A DNA stretch of 64,000 nucleotides, from the NCBI GenBank assembly GCA_036172665.1, contig JAYKNF010000038.1:174220-238219 (forward strand). Direction: 5' to 3'. Source of the DNA: Prosopocoilus inquinatus. Its lineage: Eukaryota; Arthropoda; Insecta; Coleoptera; Lucanidae. Positions 24,601 to 38,526 of the stretch are shown in pieces (the first letter of the stretch is position 1; the number at the start of each line of letters is the position of its first letter). A model generated the notes under the pieces. It searched no databases, was not told the origin of the DNA, and saw nothing but the letters and a program-made list of their open reading frames with translations. The position numbers and the translations under genes were made by a program.

Positions 24601-27600
24601 TATTTGGTGTTACGATGGACTCCAGTAACTTAGATGTGAGATAAGACGTTTTCTGAGGCAGCAGAATCTGGAAATAGTTTTAAACGAAACAACACGCATT
24701 AGCCTTGTTCCTGTGATGTATCTAATCGATCCTTACACATCTATCATGTTATTTGGCGTTTCGATGGACTCCAGTAACCCTGACGTGAGATACGAAGTTC
24801 TCGGACGCAGCAGAAGCTGGAAATAGTTTTGAACGAAACAACACGTATTAGCGTTGATCCTGTGATGTATCTAATCGATCCTTACTTTTCTATCATGTTG
24901 TTTGACGTTTCGATGGACTACAGTAACTCTGATGTGAGATACGACGTTTTCGGACGCAGCAGAAGCTGGAAATAGTTTTCAACGAAACAACATGCATTAG
25001 CGATGTTCCTGTGATGTATCTAAACGATCCTTACTCATCTATAGTGTTATTTGACGTTTGGACGGACTCCAGTAACTCTGATGTGAGATACAAAGTTCTC
25101 GGACGCAGCAGAAACTGGAAATAGTTTTGAACGAAACAACACGTATTAGCGTTGTTCCTGTGATGTATCTAAACGATCCTTACTTATCCAACATGTTATT
25201 TAACGTTTGGATGGACTCCAGTAAGTCTGATGTGAGCTACAAAGTTTTTGGACGCAGCAGGAGCTGGAAATAGTTTTAAACGAAACAACACGTATTAGCG
25301 TTGTTCCTGTGATGTATCTAATCGATCCTTACTTATCTATCATGTTATTTGACGTTTCGATGGACTCCAGTAACTCTGATGTGAGATACGACGTTTTCGG
25401 ACGCAGCAGAAGCTGGAAATAGTTTTGAACGAAACAACACCTATTAGCGTTGTTCCTGTGATGTATCTAAACGATCCTTACTTATCTAACATGTTATTTG
25501 AGGTTTGGATGGACTCCAGTAAGTCTGATGTGAGATACAAAGTTTTGGGACGCAGCAGGAGCTGGAAATAGTTTTAAACGAAACAACACGTATTAGCGTT
25601 GTTCCTGTGCTGTATCTAATCGATCCTTACTTATCTATCATGTTATTTGAGGTTTGGATGGACTCCAGTAACCCTGACGTGAGATACGAAGTTCTCGGAC
25701 GCAGCAGAAGCTGGAAATAGTTTTAAACGAAACAACACGCATTAGCGTTGTTCCTGTGATGTATCTAATCGATCCTTACTCATCTATCATGTTATTTGGC
25801 GTTTCGATGGACTCCAGTAACTTAGATGTGAGATACGAAGTTCTCGGACCCAGCTGAAGCTAGAAATAGTTTTAAACGAAACAACACGCATTAGCGTTGT
25901 TCCTGTGCTGTATCTAATCGATCCTTACTTATCTATCATGTTATTTGACATTTCGATGGACTCCAGTAACTCTGATGTGAGATACGACGTTTTCGGACAC
26001 AGCAGCAGCTGGAAATAGTTTTAAACGAAACAACACATATTAGCGTTGTTCCTGTAATGTATCTAATCGATCCTTACTCATCTATCATGTTATTTGACGT
26101 TTGGACGGACTCCAGTAACTCTGATGTGAGATACAAAGTTATCGGACGCAGCAGAAGCTGGAAATAGTTTTGAACGAAACAACACGTATTAGCGTTGTTC
26201 CTGTGATGTATCTAAACGATCCTTACTTATCTAATATGTTATTTGACGTCTGGATGGACTCCAGTAAGTCTGATGTGAGATACAAAGTTTTTGGACGCAG
26301 CAGGAGCTGGAAATAGTTTTAAACGAAACAACACGTATTAGCGTTGTTCCTGTGCTGTATCTAATCGATACTTACTTATCTATCATGTTATTTGACGTTT
26401 CGATGGACTCCAGTAACTCTGATGTGAGATACGAAGTTTTCGGACGCAGCAGAAGCTGGAAATAGTTTTAAACGAAACAACACGTTTTAGCGTTGTTCCT
26501 GTGCTGTATCTAATCGATCCTTACTTATCTATCATGTTATTTGACGTTTCGATGGGCTCCAGTACCTCTGATGTGAGATACGACGTTTTCGGACGCAGCA
26601 GAAGCTGGAAATAGTTCTAAACGAAACAACACGCATTAGCGATGTTCCTGTGATGTATCTAATCGATCCTTACTCATCTATCATGTTATTTTACGTTTGG
26701 ATGGACTCCAGTAACTCTGATGTGAGATACAAAGTTTTTGGACGCAGCAGAAGCTGGAAATAGTTTTGAACGAAACAACACGTACTAGCGTTGTTCCTGT
26801 GATGTATCTAATCGATCCTTACTTTTCTATCATGTTATTTGACGTTTCGATGGACTCCAGTAACTCTGATGTGAGATACGACGTTTTCGGACGCAGCAGA
26901 AACTGGAAATAGTTTTAAACGAAACAACACGCATTAGCGATGTTCCTGTGATGTATCTAAACGATCCTTACTCATCTATCATGTTATTTGACGTTTGGAC
27001 GGACTCCAGTAACTCTGATGTGAGATACAAAGTTCTCGGACGCAGCAGAAGCTGGAAATAGTTTTGAACGAAACAACACGTATTGGCGTTGTTCTTGTGC
27101 TGTATCTAATCGATCCTTACTTATCTATCATGTTATTTGAGGTTTGGATGGACTCCAGTAACCCTGACGTGAGATACGAAGTTCTCGGACGCAGCAAAAG
27201 CTGGAAATAGTTTTAAACGAAACAACACGCATTAGCGTTGTTCCTGTGATGTATCTAATCGATCCATACTCATCTATCATGTTATTTGGCGTTACGATGG
27301 ACTCCAGTAACTTAGATGTGAGATACGAAGTTCTCGGACGCAGCTGAAGCTAGAAATAGTTTTAAACGAAACAACACGCATTAGCGTTGTTCCTGTAATG
27401 TATCTAATCGATCCTTACTTATCTATCATGTTATTTGACGTTTGGATGGACTCCAGTAACCCTGACGTGAGATACGAAGTTCTCGGACGCAGCAGAAACT
27501 GGAAATAGTTTTAAATGAAACAACACGTATTAGCGTTGTTCCTGTGATGTATCTAATCGATCCTTACTTAGCTACTATGTTATTTGACGTTTCGATGGAC

Positions 27601-30164
27601 TCCAGAAACTCTAATGTGAGATACGAAATTTTCGGACGCAGCAGCAGCTGGAAATAGTTTGAAACGAAACAACAAATATTAGCGTTGTTTCTGTGATGTA
27701 TCTAATCGATCCTTACTCATCTATCATGTTATTTGACGTTTGGATGAACTCCAGTAACCCTGACGTGAGATACGAAGTTCTCGGACGCAGCAGAAGCTGG
27801 AAATAGTTTTAAATGAAACAACACGTATTAGCGCTGTTCCTGTGATGTATCTAAACGATCCTTACTTATCTAACATGTTATTTGACGTTTGGATGGACTC
27901 CAGTAAGTCTGATGTGAGATACAAAGTTTGTGGACGCAGCAGGAGCTGTAAATAGTTTTAAACGAAACAACACGTATTAGCGTTGTTCCTGTGCTGAATC
28001 TAATCGATCCTTACTCATATATCATGTTATTTGGCGTTTCGATGTACTCCAGTAGCTCTGATGTGAGATACGACGTTTTCGGACGCAGCAGAAGCTGGAA
28101 ATAGTTTGAAACGAAACAACACGCATTAGCGTTGTTCCTGTGATGTATCTAATCGATCCTTACACATCTAGCATGTTATTTGACGTTTCGATAGACTCCA
28201 GTAACTCTAATGTGAGATACGAAATTTTCGGACGCAGCAGAAGCTGGAAATAGTTTTAAACGAAACACCACGTATTAGCGTTGTTCCTGTGATATATCTA
28301 ATCGATCCTTACTCATCTATCATGTTATTTTACGTTTGGATGAACTCCAGTAACTCTGATGTGAGATACAAAGTTCTTGGACGCAGCAGAAGCTGGAAAT
28401 AGTTTTGAACGAAACAACACGTATTAGCGTTGTTCCTGTGCTGTATCTAATCGATCCTTACTTATCTATCATGTTATTTGAGGTTTGGATGGACTCCAGT
28501 AACCCTGACGTGAGATACGAAGTTCTCGGACGCAGCAGAAGCTGGAAATAGTTTTAAACGAAACAACACGCATTAGCGTTGTTCCTGTGATGTATCTAAT
28601 CGATCCTTACTCATCTATCATGTTATTTGGCGTTACGATGGACTCCAGTAACTTAGATGTGAGATACGAAGTTCTCGGACGCAGCTGAAGCTAGAAATAG
28701 TTTTAAACGAAACAACACGCATTAGCGTTGTTCCTGTGATGTATCTAATCGATCCTTACTTATCTATCATGTTATTTGACGTTTGGATGGACTCCAGTAA
28801 CCCTGACGTGAGATACGAAGTTCTCGGACGCAGCAGAAGCTGGAAATAGTTTTAAATGAAACAACACGTATTAGCGTTGTTCCTGTGATGTATCTAATCG
28901 ATCCTTACTTAGCTACTGTGTTATTTGACGTTTCGATGGACTCCAGAAACTCTAATGTGAGATAGGAAATTTTCGGACGCAGCAGCAGCTGGAAATAGTT
29001 TGAAACGAAACAACAAATATTAGCGTTGTTCCTGTGATGTATCTAATCGATCCTTACACATCTATCATGTTATTTGGCGTTTCGATGGACTCCAGTAACC
29101 CTGACGTGAGATACGAAGTTCTCGGACGCAGCAGAAGCTGGAAATAGTTTTGAACGAAACAACACGTATTAGCGTTGTTCCTGTGATGTATCTAATCGAT
29201 CCTTACACATCTATCATGTTATTTGGCGTTACGATGGACTCCAGTAACTTAGATGTGAGATAAGACGTTTTCTGAGGCAGCAGAATCTGGAAATAGTTTT
29301 AAACGAAACAACACGCATTAGCCTTGTTCCTGTGATGTATCTAATCGATCCTTACACATCTATCATGTTATTTGGCGTTTCGATGGACTCCAGTAGCTCT
29401 GATGTGAGATACGACGTTTTCTGAGGCAGCAGAAGCTGGAAATAGTTTTAAACGAAACAACACGCATTAGCGTTGTTCCTGTGATGTATCTAATCGATCC
29501 TTACTCATCTAACATGTTATTTGACGTTTGGATGGACTCCAGTAAGTCTGATGTGAGATACAATGTTTTGGGACGCAGCAGAAGCTGGAAATAGTTTTAA
29601 ACGAAACAACACCCATTAGCGTTGTTCCTGTGATGTATCTAATCGATCCTTACTCATCTATCATGTTATTTGGCGTTACGATGGACTCCAGTAACTTAGA
29701 TGTGAGATACGACGTTTTCTGAGGCAGCAGAATCTGGAAATAGTTTTAAACGAAACAACACGCATTAGCCTTGTTCCTGTGATGTATCTAATCGATCCTT
29801 ACTCATCTATCATGTTATTTGGCGTTTCGATGGACTCCAGTAGCTCTGATGTGAGATACGACGTTTTCTGAGGCAGCAGAAGCTGGAAATAGTTTTAAAC
29901 GAAACAACACGCATTAGCGTTGTTCCTGTGATGTATCTAATCGATCCTTACTCATCTATCATGTTACTTGACGTTTCGATGGACTCCAGTAACTCTAATG
30001 TGAGAAACGAAGTTCTCGGACGCAGCTGAAGCTAGAAATAGTTTTAAACGAAACAACACGCATTAGCGTTGTTCCTGTGATGTATCTAATCGATCCTTAC
30101 TTATCTATCATGTTATTTGACGTTTGGATGGACTCCAGTAACCCTGACGTGAGATACGAAGTTC
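18676..30164 (+). repeat. Mosaic satellite block with 20-, 30- and 39-monomer duplications
   Basis: Marker pairs show overlapping duplications at different spacings. GACATTTCG lies at 22967 and 25947 (2,980 bp, 20 monomers). GATAGGAAAT lies at 24491 and 28961 (4,470 bp, 30 monomers). TAGACTCCAG lies at 22381 and 28192 (5,811 bp, 39 monomers). The order is irregular and changes to a regular higher-order arrangement at about 30.2 kb. No gene or mobile element was seen. Confidence 0.8.
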
Positions 30165-31970
30165 TCGGACGCAGCAGAAGCTGGAAATAGTTTTAAACGA
30201 AACAACACGCATTAGCGATGTTCCTGTGATGTATCTAATCGATCCTTACTCATCTATCATGTTATTTTACGTTTGGATGGACTCCAGTAACTCTGATGTG
30301 AGATACAAAGTTTTTGGACGCAGCAGAAGCTGGAAATAGTTTTGAACGAAACAACACGTATTAGCGTTGTTCCTGTGATGTATCTAATCGATCCTTACTT
30401 TTCTATCATGTTATTTGACGTTTCGATGGACTCCAGTAACTCTGATGTGAGATACGACGTTTTCGGACGCAGCAGAAGCTGGAAATAGTTTTAAACGAAA
30501 CAACACGAATTAGCGATGTTCCCGTGATGTATCTAAACGATCCTTACTCATCTATCATGTTATTTGACGTTTGCACGGACTCCAGTAACTCTGATGTGAG
30601 ATACAAAGTTCTCGGACGCAGCAGAAGCTGGAAATAGTTTTGAACGAAACAACACCTATTAGCGTTGTTTCTGTGATGTATCTAAACGATCCTTACTTAT
30701 CTAACATGTTATTTAACGTTTCGATGGACTCCAGTAAGTCTGATGTGAGATATAAAGTTTTTGGACGCAACAGGAGCTGGAAATATTTTTAAACGAAACA
30801 ACACGTATTAGCGTTGTTCCTGTGCTGTATCTAATCGATCCTTACTTATCTATCATGTTATTTGACGTTTCGATGGACTCCAGTAACTCTGATGAGAGAT
30901 ACAAAGATTTCGGACGCAGCAGAAGCTGGAAATAGTTTTGAACGAAACAACACCTATCAGCGTTGTTCCTGTGATGTATCTAAACGATCCTTACTTATCT
31001 AACATGTTATTTAACGTTTCGATGGACTCCAGTAAGTCTGATGTGAGATACGACGTTTTCGGACGCAGCAGAAGCTGGAAATAGTTTTAAACGAAACAAC
31101 ACGTATTAGCGTTGTTCCTGTGATGTATCTAATCGATCCTTACTCATCTATCATGTTATTTGACGTTTGGATGGACTCCAGTAACTCTGATGAGAGATAC
31201 AAAGATTTCGGACGCAGCAGAAGCTGGAAATAGTTTTGAACGAAACAACACCTATTAGCGTTGTTCCTGTGATGTATCTAAACGATCCTTACTTATCTAA
31301 CATGTTATTTGACGTTTGGATGGACTCCAGTAAGTCTGATGTGAGATACAAAGTTTTGGGACGCAGCAGGAACTGGAAATAGTTTTAAACGAAACAACAC
31401 GTATTAGCGTTGTTCCTGTGCTGTATCTAATCGATCCTTACTTATCTATCATGTTATTTGACGTTTTAATGGACTCCAGTAACCCTGACGTGAGATACGA
31501 AGTTCTCGGACGCAGCAGAAGCTGGAAATAGTTTTAAACGAAACAACACCCATTAGCGTTGTTTCTGTGATGTATCTAATCGATCCTTACTCATCTATCA
31601 TGTTATTTGGCGTTACGATGGACTCCAGTAACTTAGATGTGAGATACGAAGTTCTCGGACGCAGCTGAAGCTAGAAATAGTTTTAAACAAAGCAACACGC
31701 ATTAGCGTTGTTCCTGTGATGTATCTAATCGATCCTTACTTATCTATCATGTTATTTGACGTTTGGATGGACTCCAGTAACCCTGACGTGAGATACGAAG
31801 TTCCCGGACGCAGCAGAAGCTGGAAATAGTTTTGAACGAAACAACACGTATTAGCGTTGTTCCTGTGATATATCTAATCGATCCTTACTTAGCTACTATG
31901 TTATTTGACGTTTCGATATACTCCAGTAACTCTAATGTGAGATACGAAATTTTCGGACGCAGCAGCAGCT

Positions 31971-33907
31971 GGCAATAGTTTGAAACGAGACAACAAATAT
32001 TAGCGTTGTTCCTGTGATGTACCTAATCGATCCTTACTCATCTATCATGTTATTTGACGTTTGGACGGACTCCAGTAACTCTGATGAGAGATACAATGTT
32101 CTCGGACGCAGTAGAAGCTGGAAATAGTTTTGAACGAAACAACACGTATTAGCGTTGTTCCTGTGATGTATCTAAACGATCCTTACTTATCTAACATGTT
32201 ATTTGACGTTTCGATGGACTCCAGTAAGTCTGATGTGAGATACAAAGTTTTTGGACGCAGCAGGAGCTGGAAATAGTTTTAAACGAAACAACACTTATTA
32301 GCGTTGTTCCTGTGCTGTATCTAATCGATCCTTACTCATATATCATGTTATTTGGCGTTTCGATGGACTCCAGTTACTCTGATGTGAGATACGACGTTTT
32401 CGGACGCAGCAGCAGCTGGAAATAGTTTTAAACGAAACAATACCTATTAGCGTTGTTCCTGTAATGTATCTAATCGATCCTTACTCATCTATCATGTTAT
32501 TTGACGTTTGGACGGACTCCAGTAACTCTGATGTGAGATACAAAGTTATCGGACGCAGCAGAAGCTGGAAATAGTTTTGAACGAAACAACACGTATTAGC
32601 GTTGTTCCTGTGATGTATCTAAACGATCCTTACTTATCTAACATGTTATTTGACGTTTGGATGGACTCCAGTAAGTCTGATGTGAGATAAAAAGTTCTTG
32701 GACGCAGCAGGAGCTGGAAATAGTTTTAAACGAAACAACACGTTTTAGCGTTGTTCCTGTGCTGTATCTAATCGATCCTTACTTATCTATCATGTCATTT
32801 GACGTTTCGATGGGCTCGAGTAACTCTGATGTGAGATACGACGTTTTCGGACGCAGCAGAAGCTGGAAATAGTTTTAAACGAAACAACACGCATTAGCGA
32901 TGTGCCTGTGATGTATCTAATCGATCCTTACTCATCTATCATGTTATTTTACGTTTGGATGGACTCCAGTAACTCTGATGTGAGATACAAAGTTTTTGGA
33001 CGCAGCAGAAGCTGGAAATAGTTTTGAACGAAACAACACGTATTAGCGTTGTTTCTGTGATGTATCTAATCAATCCTTACTTTTCTATCATGTTATTTGT
33101 CGTTTCGATGGACTCCAGTAACTCTGATGTGAGATACGACGTTTTCGGACGCAGCAGAAGCTGGAAATAGTTTTAAACGAAACAACACGCATTAGCGTTG
33201 TTCCTGTGATGTATCTAATCGATCCTTACTCATCTATCAAGTTATTTGACGTTTCGATGGACTCCAGTAACTCTAATGTGAGAAGCGAAATTTTCGGACG
33301 CAGCAGAAGCTGGAAATAGTTTTAAACGAAACAACACGCATTAGCGTTGTTCCTGTGATGTATCTAATCGATACTTACTTATCTATCATGTTATTTGACG
33401 TTTGGATGGACTCCAGTAAAACTGACGTGAGATACGAAGTTCTCGGACGCAGCAGAAGCTGGAAATAATTTTAAACGAAACAACACGCATTAGCGTTGTT
33501 CCTGTGATGTATCTAATCGATCCTTACTTATCTATCATGTTATTTGACGTTTGGATGGACTCCAGTAACCCTGACGTGAGATACGAAGTTCTCGGACGCA
33601 GCAGAAGCTGGAAATAGTTTTGAACTAAACAACACGTATTGGCGTTGTTCCTGTGATGTATCTAATCGATTATTACTCATCTATCATGTTATTTGACGTT
33701 TGGATGGACTCCAGTTACTCTGATGTGAGATACAAAGTTTTTGGACGCAGCAGAAGCTGGAAATAGTTTTGAACGAAACAACACGTATTAGCGTTGTTCC
33801 TGTGATATATCTAATCGATCCTTACTTAGCTACTATGTTATTTGACGTTTCGATATACACCAGTAACTCTAATGTGAGATACGAAATTTTCGGACGCAGC
33901 AGCAGCT
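31971..33907 (+). repeat. Higher-order repeat unit, 13 monomers
   Basis: It is bounded by the marker GGCAATAG of the E-type monomer, found at 31971 and 33908. It is 1,937 bp, three monomers shorter than the 16-monomer unit that follows. The same short unit lies at 48063-49999 in the large duplication. Confidence 0.85.
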
Positions 33908-36291
33908 GGCAATAGTTTGAAACGAGACAACAAATATTAGCGTTGTTCCTGTGATGTACCTAATCGATCCTTACTCATCTATCATGTTATTTGACGTTTG
34001 GACGGACTCCAGTAACTCTGATGAGAGATACAAAGTTCTCGGACGCAGTAGAAGCTGGAAATAGTTTTGAACGAAACAACACGTATTAGCGTTGTTCCTG
34101 TGATGTATCTAAACGATCCTTACTTATCTAACATGTTATTTGACGTTTCGATGGACTCCAGTAAGTCTGATGTGAGATACAAAGTTCTTGGACGCAGCAG
34201 GAGCTGGAAATAGTTTTAAACGAAACAACACGTATTAGCGTTGTTCCTGTGCTGTATCTAATCGATCCTTACTCATATATCATGTTATTTGGCGTTTCGA
34301 TGGACTCCAGTTACTCTGATGTGAGATACGACGTTTTCGGACGCAGCAGCAGCTGGAAATAGTTTTAAACGAAACAATACCTATTAGCGTTGTTCCTGTA
34401 ATGTATCTAATCGATCCTTACTCATCTATCATGTTATTTGACGTTTGGACGGACTCCAGTAACTCTGATGTGAGATACAAAGTTATCGGACGCAGCAGAA
34501 GCTGGAAATAGTTTTGAACGAAACAACACGTATTAGCGTTGTTCCTGTGATGTATCTAAACGATCCTTACTTATCTAACATGTTATTTGACGTTTGGATG
34601 GACTCCAGTAAGTCTGATGTGAGATAAAAAGTTCTTGGACGCAGCAGGAGCTGGAAATAGTTTTAAACGAAACAACACGTTTTAGCGTTGTTCCTGTGCT
34701 GTATCTAATCGATCCTTACTTATCTATCATGTTATTTGACGTTTCGATGGGCTCCAGTAACTCTGATGTGAGATACGACCTTTTCGGACGCAGCAGAAGC
34801 TGGAAATAGTTTTAAACGAAACAACACGCATTAGCGATGTTCCTGTGATGTATCTAATCGATCCTTACTCATCTATCATGTTATTTTACGTTTGGATGGA
34901 CTCCAGTAACTCTGATGTGAGATACAAAGTTTTTGGACGCAGCAGAAGCTGGAAATAGTTTTGAACGAAACAACACGTATTAGCGTTGTTCCTGTGATGT
35001 ATCTAATCGATCCTTACTTTTCTATCATGTTATTTGACGTTTCGATGGACTCCAGTAACTCTGATGTGAGATACGACGTTTTCGGACGCAGCAGAAGCTG
35101 GAAATAGTTTTAAACGAAACAACACGAATTAGCGATGTTCCCGTGATGTATCTAAACGATCCTTACTCATCTATCATGTTATTTGACGTTTGGACGGACT
35201 CCAGTAACTCTGATGTGAGATACAAAGTTCTCGGACGCAGCAGAAGCTGGAAATAGTTTTGAACGAAACAACACCTATTAGCGTTGTTTCTGTGATGTAT
35301 CTAAACGATCCTTACTTATCTAACATGTTATTTAACGTTTCGATGGACTCCAGTAAGTCTGATGTGAGATATAAAGTTTTTGGACGCAACAGGAGCTGGA
35401 AATAGTTTTAAACGAAACAACACGTATTAGCGTTGTTCCTGTGCTGTATCTAATCGATCCTTACTTATCTATCATGTTATTTGACGTTTCGATGGACTCC
35501 AGTAACTCTGATGAGAGATACAAAGATTTCGGACGCAGCAGAAGCTGGAAATAGTTTTGAACGAAACAACACCTATCAGCGTTGTTCCTGTGATGTATCT
35601 AATCGATCCTTACTCATCTATCAAGTTATTTGACGTTTCGATGGACTCCAGTAACTCTAATGTGAGAAGCGAAATTTTCGGACGCAGCAGAAGCTGGAAA
35701 TAGTTTTAAACGAAACAACACGCATTAGCGTTGTTCCTGTGATGTATCTAATCGATACTTACTTATCTATCATGTTATTTGACGTTTGGATGGACTCCAG
35801 TAAAACTGACGTGAGATACGAAGTTCTCGGACGCAGCAGAAGCTGGAAATAATTTTAAACGAAACAACACGCATTAGCGTTGTTCCTGTGATGTATCTAA
35901 TCGATCCTTACTTATCTATCATGTTATTTGACGTTTGGATGGACTCCAGTAACCCTGACGTGAGATACGAAGTTCTCGGACGCAGCAGAAGCTGGAAATA
36001 GTTTTGAACTAAACAACACGTATTGGCGTTGTTCCTGTGATGTATCTAATCGATTATTACTCATCTATCATGTTATTTGACGTTTGGATGGACTCCAGTT
36101 ACTCTGATGTGAGATACAAAGTTTTTGGACGCAGCAGAAGCTGGAAATAGTTTTGAACGAAACAACACGTATTAGCGTTGTTCCTGTGATATATCTAATC
36201 GATCCTTACTTAGCTACTATGTTATTTGACGTTTCGATATACTCCAGTAACTCTAATGTGAGATACGAAATTTTCGGACGCAGCAGCAGCT
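33908..36291 (+). repeat. Higher-order repeat unit, 16 monomers
   Basis: It is 2,384 bp, 16 x 149, between successive GGCAATAG markers. The unit runs through G, F, TTACTCTGATG, GTTATCGG, AAAAGTTCTTGG, GGGCTCCAG, TTTTACGTTTGG and AGAAGCG monomers in fixed order. AGAAGCG markers at 33281, 35665 and 38049 give the same 2,384-bp spacing twice. Confidence 0.9.
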
Positions 36292-36384
36292 GGCAATAGT
36301 TTGAAACGAGACAACAAATATTAGCGTTGTTCCTGTGATGTACCTAATCGATCCTTACTCATCTATCATGTTATTTGACGTTTG
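36236..36384 (+). repeat. E-type marker monomer of the higher-order repeat
   Basis: Specific bases are GATATACTCC instead of GATGGACTCC, CTGGCAATAGTTTGAAACG and GAGACAACAAATATT. It occurs once per higher-order unit: GGCAATAG at 31971, 33908, 36292, 38527, 43444, 45828, 48063, 50000, 52384, 54619 and 57003. At 58337 and 60416 it reverts to GGAAATAG but keeps GAGACAAC. Confidence 0.9.
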
Positions 36385-38526
36385 GACGGACTCCAGTAAC
36401 TCTGATGAGAGATACAAAGTTCTCGGACGCAGTAGAAGCTGGAAATAGTTTTGAACGAAACAACACGTATTAGCGTTGTTCCTGTGATGTATCTAAACGA
36501 TCCTTACTTATCTAACATGTTATTTGACGTTTCGATGGACTCCAGTAAGTCTGATGTGAGATACAAAGTTTTTGGACGCAGCAGGAGCTGGAAATAGTTT
36601 TAAACGAAACAACACGTATTAGCGTTGTTCCTGTGCTGTATCTAATCGATCCTTACTCATATATCATGTTATTTGGCGTTTCGATGGACTCCAGTTACTC
36701 TGATGTGAGATACGACGTTTTCGGACGCAGCAGCAGCTGGAAATAGTTTTAAACGAAACAATACCTATTAGCGTTGTTCCTGTAATGTATCTAATCGATC
36801 CTTACTCATCTATCATGTTATTTGACGTTTGGACGGACTCCAGTAACTCTGATGTGAGATACAAAGTTATCGGACGCAGCAGAAGCTGGAAATAGTTTTG
36901 AACGAAACAACACGTATTAGCGTTGTTCCTGTGATGTATCTAAACGATCCTTACTTATCTAACATGTTATTTGACGTTTGGATGGACTCCAGTAAGTCTG
37001 ATGTGAGATAAAAAGTTCTTGGACGCAGCAGGAGCTGGAAATAGTTTTAAACGAAACAACACGTTTTAGCGTTGTTCCTGTGCTGTATCTAATCGATCCT
37101 TACTTATCTATCATGTTATTTGACGTTTCGATGGGCTCCAGTAACTCTGATGTGAGATACGACCTTTTCGGACGCAGCAGAAGCTGGAAATAGTTTTAAA
37201 CGAAACAACACGCATTAGCGATGTTCCTGTGATGTATCTAATCGATCCTTACTCATCTATCATGTTATTTTACGTTTGGATGGACTCCAGTATCTCTGAT
37301 GTGAGATACAAAGTTTTTGGACGCAGCAGAAGCTGGAAATAGTTTTGAACGAAACAACACGTATTAGCGTTGTTCCTGTGATGTATCTAATCGATCCTTA
37401 CTTTTCTATCATGTTATTTGACGTTTCGATGGACTCCAGTAACTCTGATGTGAGATACGACGTTTTCGGACGCAGCAGAAGCTGGAAATAGTTTTAAACG
37501 AAACAACACGAATTAGCGATGTTCCCGTGATGTATCTAAACGATCCTTACTCATCTATCATGTTATTTGACGTTTGGACGGACTCCAGTAACTCTGATGT
37601 GAGATACAAAGTTCTCGGACGCAGCAGAAGCTGGAAATAGTTTTGAACGAAACAACACCTATTAGCGTTGTTTCTGTGATGTATCTAAACGATCCTTACT
37701 TATCTAACATGTTATTTAACGTTTCGATGGACTCCAGTAAGTCTGATGTAAGATATAAAGTTTTTGGACGCAACAGGAGCTGGAAATAGTTTTAAACGAA
37801 ACAACACGTATTAGCGTTGTTCCTGTGCTGTATCTAATCGATCCTTACTTATCTATCATGTTATTTGACGTTTCGATGGACTCCAGTAACTCTGATGAGA
37901 GATACAAAGATTTCGGACGCAGCAGAAGCTGGAAATAGTTTTAAACGAAACAACACGCATTAGCGTTGTTCCTGTGATGTATCTAATCGATCCTTACTCA
38001 TCTATCAAGTTATTTGACGTTTCGATGGACTCCAGTAACTCTAATGTGAGAAGCGAAATTTTCGGACGCAGCAGAAGCTGGAAATAGTTTTAAACGAAAC
38101 AACACGCATTAGCGTTGTTCCTGTGATGTATCTAATCGATACTTACTTATCTATCATGTTATTTGACGTTTGGATGGACTCCAGTAAAACTGACGTGAGA
38201 TACGAAGTTCTCGGACGCAGCAGAAGCTGGAAATAATTTTAAACGAAACAACACGCATTAGCGTTGTTCCTGTGATGTATCTAATCGATTATTACTCATC
38301 TATCATGTTATTTGACGTTTGGATGGACTCCAGTTACTCTGATGTGAGATACAAAGTTTTTGGACGCAGCAGAAGCTGGAAATAGTTTTGAACGAAACAA
38401 CACGTATTAGCGTTGTTCCTGTGATATATCTAATCGATCCTTACTTAGCTACTATGTTATTTGACGTTTCGATATACTCCAGTAACTCTAATGTGAGATA
38501 CGAAATTTTCGGACGCAGCAGCAGCT
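36292..38526 (+). repeat. Higher-order repeat unit, 15 monomers
   Basis: It is 2,235 bp. It lacks the monomer carrying CCCTGACG and TTTTGAACTAAAC that is present in the neighbouring 16-monomer unit: the TAATTTTAAACG monomer is joined directly to the CGATTATTACTC segment near 38290. The copy at 52384-54618 has the same deletion. Confidence 0.9.
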
